This document shows positions 24,301 to 36,493 of a stretch of 64,000 bases of DNA, piece after piece. Below the pieces are notes generated by a model. That model was not told where the DNA came from and did no database searches. It saw only the letters and a program-made list of their open reading frames with translations. The translations under genes and the position numbers were made by a program. Position 1 is the stretch's first letter, and every line of letters starts with the position of its first letter. The stretch comes from Vigna angularis (Eukaryota; Streptophyta; Magnoliopsida; Fabales; Fabaceae). The DNA is taken from positions 28,049,364 through 28,113,363 of the forward strand of contig NC_068977.1 of the NCBI RefSeq assembly GCF_016808095.1, in the 5' to 3' direction.

Positions 24301-27300
24301 TTGGTTAGACTTCTCTTATATAGATCTTATTCATATTTGGGTGAGTGCTAGTGTAGCAGGAGGGTCATACACAATGGCCTAGTCCATATACTAATCCTAG
24401 ACGAAAAAATGAAGTGCATATACTTAAGGAGTTTAAAACTTTCAGATATTTGCTTTTTTGTTTCTCGCTTTACTAGGTCATATAGAAAGAAGATACATCG
24501 AAGTGCCGCATGGTGCAACTTGGGCTGAAGCAACAATGAAAACATCAGATTTCGACACAGCAAGAAGATTTTATGTGGATGCTGTTCAGGTATGACTTGT
24601 GGCTTGAAACTTTGTCAGATTATGGTAATCTTGTTGACACATATTCTATACCAGCTGTGCCCACTGCAAAGACCTTTGAAATGGGAGAGTGCTGTAACTT
24701 TTCCTTCTCCTGCTGCGAAAAGCTTTGCGTTTAGGGTAGTAAGTGGTCAGACATTGGAACTAGTCATTTCTCAGTTTTGGTCAAGTGGCATAGGGAGTCA
24801 TGAGACTGCGAGTGTGGATTTTGAGGTAATAGAAACCACTCTCTGATATTTGGATAGACTGCTGTTTCTTTTTTGACAAAATGAGAAATCTTCTACATTT
24901 TGAATTGTGTGGAACATGATGATTTTTCCTATTACTTTTGGTAGTTGATGTTAGATGCATTTCAGTTCTTTTATATCTCCTTGTTTGTATTGTGCGATGA
25001 TGGTTGATAATTTTTCATCTATACAACAAATCAGGAATCTTAACTAACATCTGTTAAAAGGTGAAGGCTGTTGAAATATCTCATGAATAAACATGATTTT
25101 TTTCCTTCGTCTTGATACAGTATCTCTTTTGTTGCCCTTTCATATATTGAAGTCTATGAAAGCATAATTGGATCTCTTTCCATGAATGATTTGTTTGGGC
25201 TTCATGTGTGATTTCTTTTATAAAGTGGGATATGGTGAGTTATTTCGTTCTGCACTGAAGATACAATTCTATTGTCTACACTAAATTCCAGGTTGTGTTT
25301 CACGGGATAAAAGTCAATCAGGATGTTATCCTTGATGGTAGTGATGCACCAGTTAGGATTGACACTGAAACACTACTGGTATCTGAGGAACTTGCACCTG
25401 TGGCAATTCTGAACAAGGTTATCTTTTTAAAGCTACTTTTCTGTCCTTATATTTATAATATCCTGTTATGCTATGTTGTTGATTTGAAATACAAATTAGA
25501 TTTACTTGTTTCCGAATGTGTACTAAATTTTCAGATTAGGCTGCCATATCGACCAGTAGATTCTAAGATTAGTGCACTTTCAACAGATCGTGACAAACTT
25601 CCTTCTGGACAGCAGATACTGGCACTGACTTTGACGTGAGCTATAAATTTTGTGTCATTTGTCTTTAGATAACGTGGATGGCCTTTTCTCAGTATCCTGA
25701 TTTTGCAGCTACAAGATCAAATTGGAAGATGGAGCTCAAATAAAACCTCACGTACCATTGTTAAATGACCGGATATATGACACTAAATTTGAGTCCCAAT
25801 TTTACATGATTTCTGACTCAAACAAGGTATATTATACCTTCTAGAAAGTATAAATTGTTTAGGTTAGATATTCTTTTGCTCATTATTATGAAAAATAAGA
25901 TGCATTTAGCTTGGGTTCTTATATAGAAATTATGAGTTTTAATTTTTGCAATTTTTTTGGGACTAATTACTATTTACTAATAGTCAGGTTGTAAAGTAGT
26001 GGGACTTATAACCTATTGGGTGAGAATGCCAGTGTAAGCCTGTAATGGGCTTTGCCAGATGATATTTGATATTTTTGGCGTATTCCAACATCTTTTCTAT
26101 TTGGGTAGCACTTTCACATGTTTGGAAATACTTTTCTCCAAGGAAATTATCGCATATTTCTTTTAGCTCCCAGAGAAAGCTGGGAAAAAAAATAAAATGT
26201 CCATTTCTCTAAAATCACATATACCATGTCTGTTTATGATATATTTTATATTTCGTGCTTTATCTGTTTATGATTTGTAGCGTATATATTCAAGTGGAGA
26301 TGTCTATCCAAGTTCTTCTAATCTTCCCAAAGGAGAGTATACTTTACAGTTATATTTGAGGTACATGCCTTTTCTTAGCATAAACCTGGGATGAGAGTGC
26401 ACAAACTTATTAATAGTATTAGTTCACTACTAGCATTCATCCGCCACTAATGAATTGAAATATATTTCAAAATTTACAAAGTCAAGTAATGCCCTTAAAT
26501 ATATTTCAATTCATTGGTAGCGGATGAATTCTAGTAATGAACTAATACTGTTAAGATAACTTGAAAGGTTGATTTATTTATTATACTTCTAATAAGAAAG
26601 CTAGCATAGCACAATTTGAATGTTTCTTGATTCATAAAATATTTATGCATAAAAGATCATTCAACTTAGTCCCTTACTGATAGAATACCAGTTGAGCAGA
26701 ATTCTTAAATCACACAAAATACATACAATACAGCTGTATTTACTATGCGAAGTATGAGGAGACAAAACAGCCACTTTTATCTATATTCCCCCTTATACAT
26801 ACTTTTAATAGCATTGGACTTCTCCTTACTTTGTCGTAAATTGTCAACATAACGGTTATATTGAACATATTCTAACAATATATAGCTGCTATGATACTTA
26901 TGATTAAACCTAATCTAATAATAAATTAGCTCCTATTTTCTACCATTAACTGCCAAAATGAGAGTTATCATTACACTTGTATCTAATAAAACATTAGTTC
27001 TCACGATTGTTCTCATTGGTTCCCGTCACTTGCATTTATAATAGTTCATAATTATTTGTTTCAGGCATGACAATGTGCAGATTTTGGAAAAGATGAGGCA
27101 CTTGGTGTTATTCATTGAGCGAAATTTGGAAGAGAAGGTAGTTTATCATATCAATTTTAAGTATTTCACAAATGAACAATTGTTACTGAAGTCTAGAAGA
27201 GCTTTTCAACTATGATTGAAGGTTTTTGAAGTAGCTTTGAGAATGTAACTCATGGTAAAATTGGGGTCGAGGCACCATAAATCTTATCGAGGGTAGAGTT

Positions 27301-30300
27301 TTGAAAATATTACTAAATGGTATTTTATTAAATCACGTGGCAGCTGTCTTACACAAATCAGATGATGTGTTGGGTTAGACGTGTCCAAATTGAAGAAGCT
27401 TTTGCCTGGATTCTCGAAGTTTTATAATTCTCCAAATGTTTGACACTTGTGTTTGAAAATAATTTGTTTGTAGATGCCTTTATCAAAGAGTGCTTCTGCT
27501 GTCTAGCCGTAAATAATTCCATATGGACCACTAGAATTTAGATTAAGTATTCTTTCTATCTGTTGACTGATTTTCTTTTTTGTTTTGATTGTTTTAGGAT
27601 GTAATTCGGTTAAGCTTTTTCTCTCAACCTGATGGCCCACTGATGGGGAATGGTTCCTTTAAGTCCTCATCACTAGTTCCAGGGTATGTGAGTAGGTTTG
27701 TAGCCTTGGTTTAAATTTCTTCGTGTAATTGTGTTGACTTTTGCTTATTGGCAGTATAAAAGAAGGGCTGTATATTGGTCCACCACAAAAAGAAAAACTT
27801 CCCAAGGTACATTGTTATCCCCTGTCAACATTTCAGATATTGCTACTGACAGTATATAACGGTGTTTGTAAAATTTCTGCAGAATTCTCCACCCGGATCT
27901 GTATTGCTAGGGACAATTTCATATGGGAAGCTATCATTTGCTGGTCAGGGAGAAAATACAAATCCTGAAAAGCACCCTGCTTCATATACAATTTCTTATA
28001 TAGTTCCCCCAAATAAGGTCACTCTCTGCCTTATAAAATTACTTTCACATCCCATACTCATAACTACTATTTGAGCAAGCATTGAACTGTGCTGTTGTTG
28101 CATCAACTATCATATCATATGTAACTAAGGCTAATGTCTAATTACATGTTTTCTTTTGAAAGATTGACGAGGACAAGGGAAAAGGTTCTTCCTTATCTTC
28201 CAAGAAGAATGTTACAGAACGCTTAAACGAAGAGGTACTATGAAAAGTCATACATTAGCAGAAGAACTTCCTTTGGTTATTTGTTTTCTGTTTTTACTTA
28301 AGGTTCAATTCATGCTCATTTTTGCATAACTTTTCTTAAGGAAATTGTGTTCTATTCGATATTTGCACCTTATAAAAATTCAGCATTTGAAATATTAGTA
28401 AATGGATGTGAACGAGGAATTCCCAGAGTTTCTTGTAGAACTGAAGTTTACTATTACGCCTATGACTGACTATTTTATCACTGAAGTTCACCTTTCTTGA
28501 TTCAAATCAATGCCACTTTATGGAATATTTTCTACTTGTTGATACTGTGTTTGAAAGCTCGTATTTTAGAATATTCCATTATCTTAAATATTAAATTATA
28601 AATTGGTTATTCACCCAGTTTATTTAATAATTATAAAAGAGAAAAATCTTGACTGAAATGAGTGAATGATGTATACACTTCTTTCTTTTATGGTCAAGTG
28701 ATGATAGCATTTAAATGCCTTTACCATTTAAGTGGATCATGTATTTATATTGTATATTATACAAGTTATGAAGCAGATGATTGTAAAAATCCTTTGTACT
28801 TTAATTATGCCTCAAATACGATGGAATGTTGTATATTCTCTTTTAAAGACTTTAGAATGTTTATCTCATGTTTTGGTGGTTCTTTAATTTTACTTGTCCA
28901 TCAGGTAAGAGATACTAAAATAAAAGTTCTAGCAAGCTTAAAACAAGAAACTTGTGAAGAGCGCTCGGAGTGGAAAGAGCTATCTGCCTTGCTCAAAGTC
29001 AGTACATACAATTTTGTCCAAATTTGTGTTTTGCCTTCATTTTATTTTTGTAGTCCGACAGTAATTGGATTATATTCTTTTGCAAGATTTTTTTTCTCCT
29101 TTATGTTTTTCAAATTGTAATTGTCTCTATATTTTCTGATAAATTTAATCAGTTTTCCATTAACTAGTACATGAATATGTTATGTTTCCTTGCAGTCAGA
29201 ATATCCAAAGTACACACCATTACTTGCAACCATTTTGGAAGGTCTAGTTTCTAGGACTAATGTCAAAGACAAAATTAATCATGATGAAGAGGTACTTGAC
29301 TCTGTCAGTTCACAATCCCATCCTTACTACCTTAATTATCTTAGTAATGGTTTGAATCCTAATGGACTTAAATGGAAAAATTATCCTATTGAAGTTTGTG
29401 CTGTTGTCAATAAAATTAAAAATATGATTGCAATTTTCAGGTGATTGGTGCTGCCAATGAGGTGATTGACAGTATTGACAGAGAAGAGCTGGCAAAATTT
29501 TTTGCACTAAAAAATGATCCTGAAGAGGAAGAAGCAGAGGTTCACAATCTTGTCTTCCATAATTGTTATTTCCATCGCCCATTTTGAAATGGTTACTAAA
29601 GAATAGAAGATAGGCAGAAATCCTGTATATTATTGCATGCATATAATCTATTAATACAATAAGGACAGTAAATTAAGGGAGCAATTACAGGTCTCAATGA
29701 ACTAATTGTAGCCCATCAGCTAATTACAGTATCTTGAGGACAGTTGTCCTACAATTATTAACGTGTGCTAAATATGTTCTGAAACCAACAATTATTAACG
29801 TGTGCTAAATCCTTCAGTTACACTGGGTTATATTTGATGGAACTGCAAAATACTCTTATGTATGTTAACTGTTTAATTTAGTATGGATATATAATTAGAT
29901 ATAAAATGTGTACATACTCAGAAGTTCTCAAATAGTATGGTATGGGGACTCTGTTGAAAAGACTCAAATAGTTACATTTCTGTAGATTACTTTAAACGCA
30001 AACATTGTATAAATTATTGTGGTGTAATTTCTATACAGTGATGGAATCAAATGTTAACATTGTTCTTTACCAAATTTATTATGGATGTTTATTCTATCTA
30101 TGTTCATAAATAAATTCTGCACTACCTTCACTCTGCATTGTGGTACTGAAGAATACATTTCAAGAGAGGTTTCAGTGAATGCTGGTGGGAAGTTTATTCT
30201 ATCTATGTTGATAAATAAATTCTTCACTACTTTCACTCTGCATTGTGGTACTGAAGCTACATTTCAAGAGAGGGTTCTGTGAATGCTCGAGTGCACATAG

Positions 30301-32359
30301 CACTCAGCATGCTGATATTTGCATGCATGAACAAAAATAATATAGCTTATATTTACAAGCAGAAGAACTGGCTTATTTTCTAATAGCCAATGCTTGATAA
30401 AGTCCTATTGTTCCCTAAGTATATATATTATCATTTCCATCAGTGCCTATTTGCAACTTGTTGGCATTTAATGATCTTTCATTCTCGCTGCAGAATATCA
30501 GAAAAAAGATGGAGTTAACCCGAGACCAATTGGCAGAGGCACTGTACCAAAAGGGGCTTGCACTGGCAGAGATTGAGTCTTTAAAGGTTTGTGCTTCTTT
30601 ATTATTTTTTTCTGTTCAGACTCTTTAAAGAAATTATTGTACATTTTCATAAAAAATTTGAATACATGCTAAACTAAGTGAAGAAACATGCAGATATTAT
30701 AATAGAAGTCTGTTTTATTTGTCACGTTAGGCTAATAGAGAGGTTGTTTTATTTTATCCCAGTAGCTATTTGAAGAAATAGTGCTATCTTGTACAATAAT
30801 TGAAATTATACCCAAGAATAGGAAATATCCTGTAATGTGAGGTGACAACTTCAGTATTTTTCTTTTGTGCGTATCAAATATTGAGATATCCAGTTGTATT
30901 TCCGTGTCACCCCATCATATTAATGAATAGGACATTATGGTAGAATAAAATGATTAAATCCCATTGAATGTCTATGTAAAACTTTTCACTTACTGTGGAT
31001 ACGAGTTAAATTCATTATCTTATGTGAAACTACAATTCTCATGGGCATGATATTTATGGGATTTTATTACCCGCATTTTCACATACAGTCTCCTTGGTAA
31101 GGTTACGTTGAGTCATCCGCACTATTTTTGTGATGAAAATGTGGAGACCCTCCTTAAATGTGTCAGTTCCATTATGATAATGGTAACATTTAATTATTTT
31201 TTTACCAATAAAAGTTGGCAGACTTGACTTGGTGTATATTGTCAAAGGACGGAGATAAGTCCCCAACTTCGGCTGCAACAGAGGGGGCAAAAGGAGGCTT
31301 GGACAAAAAACAATCTACAGATGATCGCAGAGATTTGTTTGAAGAGAATTTTAAAGAACTGAAGAAATGGGTTGATGTGAAGTCAGCTAAATATGGAATC
31401 CTCTTAGTAACACGAGAGAGGCGAGCTCAAAGGCTTGGGACAGCATTGAAGGTATTTATTTTTTGCAAGTCTTGCATTGGTTGCTGCATGTAACTAACTA
31501 ATAATATCTTATGGCACTGTGTCTACTTGGGTACGACACCCGGCCCTATTCTTTGATCCTAGGTGAGATTTATTAAGTAGTCTGTCACGTATCATCAATA
31601 TTTTAAGACTGAACTAATTGTCGAATTAGCAAAGGGACATCAATGGTTTAACCATAGTTAAACTAGTGCAATATAAATATTTTTAATTTTATTATATATT
31701 ACAGTAATAAACTAATATATTAATAAAGGAATACTCATTTATATTTAATCATGAACAGGAATCATACCTTAAAATGAGTTCAAACATGTTTTAAAGCCAT
31801 ATTAGCCAGTCCTTTGAAAAAAAATAGCTAAAAACTGGAAAGAATGTCTCCTGGTTTTATGGACGATATCCTTTGAAAAGAAAAAAATTAAAGTTCAAAA
31901 GGAAGTCGTCTGGTTTTGTGGTATGAATCGGACACTCAAGAGAGTCAGTTTTTAGATCTTGGGTGAAATTGACTGGTATGATCGGTCCTTTTCATCATTG
32001 CGTATTGTAATTAATGATTCATAGTCACACAATTTAATGAGATAGGTGATTATAATTTATAATTAGGCAATCTATAATCATGAAGGAACTCTTGCGTGTC
32101 TTCAATGCAAGTGTGGTTTTATTTTGTTGATCATAGGTTATAAGTGTAAAGGGTTAGGTAAATCACCAACAGCTTCTGAAGTTCTTGTCCCTCGATTCAG
32201 GTACTGTGTGACATAATTCAAGATGATGCAGAGCCTGCCAAAAAGAAATTCTACGATCTGAAACTGTCTTTGCTTGATGAGATTGGATGGACACATTTAG
32301 CTACATACGAGAGACAGTGGATGCATGTGCGTTTCCCTCCAAGCTTGCCTCTTTTCTAG
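12396..32359 (+). CDS. TPP2: Tripeptidyl peptidase II (subtilisin-family S8), 34 exons
   Basis: Cytosolic serine exopeptidase that removes tripeptides from peptides released by the proteasome and assembles into giant complexes. Exons (phases all join): 12396-12600, 13799-13877, 13976-14049, 15190-15299, 15404-15484, 15959-16045, 16384-16526, 17330-17480, 17559-17681, 17852-17935, 18037-18224, 18339-18513, 18611-18732, 18828-18907, 19390-19448, 21024-21178, 23740-23918, 24477-24589, 24655-24825, 25292-25417, 25535-25635, 25709-25826, 26281-26360, 27065-27137, 27598-27683, 27755-27806, 27883-28017, 28163-28234, 28905-28997, 29196-29291, 29441-29539, 30494-30586, 31248-31451 (or from 31215), 32201-32359. 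They give 1,321 residues. Triad: D69 (in IAIFDSGVDP), H296 (SPHATHVAG), S482 (NGTSMASP); oxyanion N394. The roughly 200-residue insert between Asp and His is typical of TPPII. The protein ends [11 protein letters not shown]. The ATG at 12396 is the first after an in-frame stop at 12219, so no N-terminal extension is encoded here. Confidence 0.95.
14155..14543 (+). mobile_element. Complete TRIM (miniature LTR retrotransposon) in TPP2 intron 3
   Basis: Two near-identical LTRs (14155-14273, 119 bp; 14423-14543, 121 bp) enclose about 150 bp. Both begin T(A/G)T and 'GGAAGTCCCACAT' and end AACA. A primer site related to TGGTATCAGAGCC starts right after the 5' LTR (14274-14286), and a purine tract (GTGAGGGGGGTG) sits just before the 3' LTR. 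The 5-bp duplication ATAGG flanks both sides (14150-14154, 14544-14548). There is no coding capacity, so it must have been moved by another element's proteins. The first LTR has lost the canonical TG start. Confidence 0.92.
21694..21849 (-). mobile_element. Solo LTR in TPP2 intron 16
   Basis: A 156-bp sequence runs from TGTTGAATATAG to ATCTAACA (TG...CA in both readings) and is flanked by a perfect 5-bp duplication ATAAC (21689-21693 and 21850-21854). On the minus strand it holds a TATAAATAGAG box followed by transcribed-looking LTR sequence, so its natural direction is antisense to TPP2. No internal retrotransposon sequence remains, as expected after recombination between two LTRs. Confidence 0.88.
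22780..23060 (-). pseudogene. Decayed copia RNase H / 3' region in TPP2 intron 16
   Basis: Minus-strand reading around 22930-22980 gives an ERTK-IE / IDCHF block split by a frameshift, the end of copia RNase H. The sequence 'ccccctcaagttgatgtat' near 22805 resembles the region before a copia 3' LTR, and a second copy of the same type ('ctccttaagttggaacatat') follows near 22998. Too decayed for exact ends. Flanking intron sequence from about 22320 to 23300 may belong to the same insertion. Confidence 0.5.
26410..26554. mobile_element. Foldback MITE in TPP2 intron 23
   Basis: About 58-bp inverted arms (26410-26467 and 26497-26554), starting TTAATAGTATTAGTTC and differing at only a few positions, enclose a 29-bp spacer. 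The whole 145-bp unit would fold into one hairpin. TTAA at both outer edges leaves the true target duplication (TTA/TAA or TA) unclear, so the superfamily is not fixed. Confidence 0.75.
30087..30287. repeat. 105-bp tandem duplication in TPP2 intron 31
   Basis: Copy one starts at 30087 and copy two at 30192, both with 'gtttattctatctatgtt'. They run with about 93% identity to 'gaatgct'. A separate short duplication of 'caattattaacgtgtgctaa' lies nearby at about 29751 and 29788. Confidence 0.9.
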
Positions 32360-32599
32360 GACAGCAGTGTTAGGAGTTTGGAACTTTGTCCTTTCCCGCA
32401 TTATTTAGCATTTAAGGATAATTTATGTAAAATTACTCCTTTTACTGTGTGACCTATCCTTTTTCTTTTTGTGGCCATGTGGACATTGGGTATTTCAAAC
32501 ATGACATGGGAGCTTTGCCATTTAAGTTTATTGCCATGCCTTCAGTGTGACTGCCGCCACATCAAAGGTACCACAGATCCCATTTACTTGTAATAACTA

Positions 32600-32605
32600 A
32601 ATAAA
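32600..32605 (+). promoter_or_regulatory. Likely TPP2 polyadenylation signal
   Basis: AATAAA lies 241 bp after the TPP2 stop codon in a T-rich 3' leader-out region, a usual distance for a plant 3' UTR. The actual cleavage site is not visible from sequence. Confidence 0.55.
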
Positions 32606-32659
32606 GAGCTTCTGCATTTCCTGTTGATTTTGTTTCCTGTCCCTTTTTTCTTTTCAATT

Positions 32660-35458
32660 TGGAATCTAGAGGATCTAAAGTGAGTCTTATAACTATAGAG
32701 TAGTTTACTTGGAGAGTATTTATATCTTCACCTTTGTAGTTATTTTTACCTTGTTATAAAATTAAATTATTTAAATTTATTATCTTAAATCCTTTAATTT
32801 TATCTTCTTTATAATTGAAGTTTTATTTCTATTATTCCTATTTTTTATAAAAAATTAATTTAGATATATTTTAAATTCATTATTTACGTTTCATGTTACA
32901 ATAAACTAAAATGTAATTTAATATATATTTATATTTTTAACTTAATAATAGAGAATATAATAATATTTTTAATTGTAACAATCATTTTAATTTAAAAAAT
33001 GAAAAAAAATAATTTGAATTTATTATAAAATTAATATAAAAATTATTCTATACTTTGAGTCTTGACGCTCCATTGGAGGTCTATGCCAGAGTCGACCATG
33101 GCTTAATGGTTGTAACTCAGTTTGCATATTAAAATGGACAATTTCTTTTTGTACCTCCACAAATATTTTCCTACATATCCATAAATTCTAATATTTTAGA
33201 TAGTATAATTTAAAATATAAATTTTGTATTTTAGAATGTATAACTAAAAATGTATTTTTTATTTTGTATTTTAAAATGTACAATTTAAAATACAATTTTT
33301 CGTATTTTGAAAATCTAAAATCTGTTTTTTATTTTATATTTTGAAATGCACAATTTTAAATATAACAAATAATATTTGAAATTATATATTTTGAAATATA
33401 AAAATTTACGAAAATGCATATTGAAATGATGAAGGTAAAAGAAGAGATGGCCTAACTTTGAGGATAGTATTAACTACGGAAGAGACACAGTATTGGGTTT
33501 TTCTTATATCTTATCATTTTCTTCCTACATCCTATCATAATATTTTTAATTCTGTCTTGCTATTTAGTTTAATATGAAACTTGCATGGGTAGAAGACGTG
33601 AAGTGTGGAGCAGGTTTTATTGTGGTGGAGGAGCTCCATTGATGGCTGAGTGAACTCCATTGTTGGTTGGGTTTTAACGTTGTTGAGGTGCTATTAGGAC
33701 TAGTGATTTCAAGAGGGTGGCAAAAGGTGGAAGATAATATTGAGGATTGGGTGAAAAAAAGTAAGCTTCGTGATATTGCATTTCCTCACACGTATTCTTT
33801 GTGATAGTACACATGAAGAAAATTATTATTATGCAAACAATATACATCAACCAAACTTAATTGGATTTTCAAATCCGGAAAACACAACCAGAAAAAGAAT
33901 TTCCAAAATGGATACCGGAAAAAACTTCTCCAGAATATTTTTCGGATACCAAAACATGTTATTGACATATAAGACCAATTTATAATATATAAATAAAATT
34001 TTAAATTAAAATAGTTTATGAATTTTACATACTTCTATGTCACCATCGTAGACTTTCCAAACTTATTAAAAAATCATTTCCAATTATTCTATTTTATGCC
34101 ATGACAATAAATAAATCCCAAAATCATTAGCTTAAGTAGGATTGTACTTACCACGGGCAATTATATGTTACAATTTCTAGAATACAAAGCAGAGTTGGAA
34201 CGAAAAGAGACCTTTATTGAATTACACTACAAATGCGATGTTCGAGAAAGTTTTCCATAATTTACATAAAGTACCTAAACGTAAGGTCTAATGTGCTTAA
34301 CTCTATACCAACCATCTCTATTTATTATGCTTAACTTTAACTGTTTCATTTCAATTTCAGCTAGCAACAATCCCAACATCATCAATCATCAGTAACATCA
34401 GACAAATCTACAAGGTGAGTCAATGGACCTTAACAGACACCCAATTAACCGTCTTATGTAATATATAAATTGTATGATGCGCTTTCCATATCTCAGTTCC
34501 AACATCTTCTCTATGATCTAAAACTTATATTATAGCTACCCTACTATAAGTAAAAACACAAATCCACAACTGTAAAAAATGAACTCCTATTATGGACATA
34601 GCATCCTGCAGGAAAAGGCTAAAATTCAAAGATCCAGTATTCATTAAACACAAATTCAGAGTAGAAGAAACAACATTGACAATGTTAACCAAACCAAGAA
34701 TTACCTCAAAAATTAATACATATGACAACAATTACATCAACTGTCTCCCTACACTTTACCGAAGCAATGACTGGGGTATGATATTAGTGTACAAAATGTT
34801 TGCAATTATTAATGTGGAGACATATAACTTCCTCCATAAATGTACATTCTAACCACCACCACATATACACACCAAGAAAAATACCAATATCAACTTTTAT
34901 AAGTTCAACTTCCTAATTTCTTTTTTAACACCTACTCATTAAATGTATATATGTTGCACTCCATACATTCTATATTACAATACGTTATTTTAATATTTTC
35001 CAACCATAAATATGTAAATATATTATACTATATATGTTATAGTATGAAAATATATTGTAAATATATTACAATAATATATTTTAATATATTCTGCTATATA
35101 TTATTGTTAGGTAAAATAAAAAAAATAAAAAACGGCTCACTTACTAGTTTGTAGTAAATATTTATCATAATTAACTTTCGTCAAACTACTTAAATATACA
35201 AAGAAAATACATGAACCATACTTCTAATTATTGAGTTGAAAGAGTTGAAATGTCACTAAGCAACTGCTCGTTCCGTACAACATTAGTTTCAGTAATATTA
35301 AAACTAAAACACTGTACTGAAATTATCCACTACATATACTACAAGATGTATATCTTCAGGTGAACAATTTGATAAAGTTAGATGCCTTAACAACCTAAAC
35401 GAAATTTTATTCAACAAACTTTTACATTCATTTACTAGGAGAAACTCAAACCACCGGT
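32660..35458. other. AT-rich intergenic DNA downstream of TPP2, no gene seen
   Basis: No supported gene. A block of short repeated 'ttttgtattttaaaatgtaca' words occurs at about 33180-33420. The less AT-rich segment at 33590-33770 has no protein-like frame and is unrecognised. Confidence 0.6.
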
Positions 35459-35471
35459 TGTGATACCAACT

Positions 35472-35704
35472 TGATATTGCAACTATAAAATAATTTTAGA
35501 AGGTGTAATTGATTCCTTTCATAGTCTTCTATTTATAAGAATAAATATAGTAATCCTAAACACAATATAATTATGATAAATAAAGTAATCTTAGACATAA
35601 TATAATCATAATAAATAAGATAAACCTAAACACAATATAATCATAATAAATAGGATAAACATAGACACAATATAATCATAATAAATATGATAAATATTCT
35701 AACA
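35472..35704 (-). mobile_element. LTR with primer site of a truncated minus-strand retrotransposon
   Basis: On the minus strand a 233-bp LTR runs from TGTTAGAATA to GCAATATCA (TG...CA), with a TATA-like box (TTATAAATAG at about 35530). A primer site containing TGGTATCA (plus-strand 35461-35468) follows 3 bp after its end, so this is a 5' LTR. The internal region to the left has no recognisable gag. Inside the LTR is a roughly 38-bp tandem repeat. Confidence 0.7.
35540..35695. repeat. Roughly 38-bp tandem repeat inside the LTR
   Basis: Four to five copies of a unit like 'ataaacctaaacacaatata' plus 'atcataataaatag' follow head to tail, with small changes between copies. Confidence 0.8.
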
Positions 35705-36249
35705 TTTACATGTATCTAGTGTCCCAAAATGAGTCAAGTATAAATCTAGTAAAGAATGTTCAGTAAAAGTTTTCTACCTGGCTTAATAGATATTTCTTGA
35801 TGAACATTTGTGATATTTGAATTCATGCTCCTCCATATGTACTTTTAATGGTGTTCGATAAATAGAAATGAAAGATTATGTTTTCAACTGTTAGGTTGAA
35901 TAAACTTAAAATTTATTTATTTATTTTATTTAATTTATATTTGATAGCTGACCTTTTGTATTGTTGCCTATGTTAAATATATGAGAAAAAGTAGATACAA
36001 ACTCTTGATTCACGTTGAGAAGAACGTTTAAAATGGCATAGGAATAAGACCTTACGTTATCTACTTATCTAACTCCTTTATGAAAGTTCTTTTTTATATT
36101 GCATTCATTCTTCTAAATACATCTTTTATTTAATATTTACAACTAATACCCATAACTAGTGATATACAACCATCAAATATCAAAACAATATTTCTTATTT
36201 CATATAAATTAAATTTAAATGTCTAGTTATGAGAAGAGATAATATTTGA
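35705..36249. other. AT-rich intergenic DNA, nothing recognised
   Basis: Short stretch between two retroelement remnants without a gene or repeat that I can support. Confidence 0.6.
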
Positions 36250-36493
36250 TGTTATTGGAAGTCTCACTATTAGATATAAATTTAGAATATATAACTGTGT
36301 GTCAGTCTCATTTTACAAGTGAATTTTATGATTAAGTTAAACTTAATATACATTTCTTAATATAATATTAAAGTCAGATTTCAAGCTTATCCTAGTAAAG
36401 TTTAATATTTTTTAGATTTATTATTTTATGGAACCTTATCTTACAAGTCGGTTTTGTAAGATTTAATTAAATTTAAAAGTCACTTCTTAACAT
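36250..36493 (+). mobile_element. Decayed TRIM copy, same family as in TPP2 intron 3
   Basis: It begins 'tgttattggaagtctcac' and continues with an LTR-like block to about 36360. A primer-site-like 'aatattaaagtcagatttc' follows, and it closes with a partial second LTR containing 'cttacaagtcggttttgtaa' and 'cacttcttaaca'. Order and motifs match 14155-14543, but identity is low and the 3' LTR has lost its first half. Confidence 0.7.

Noticed and set aside
28662..29120. 152-codon open frame inside TPP2
   Set aside because: It is intron 28 plus exon 29 and intron read-through. Only 28905-28997 is coding.
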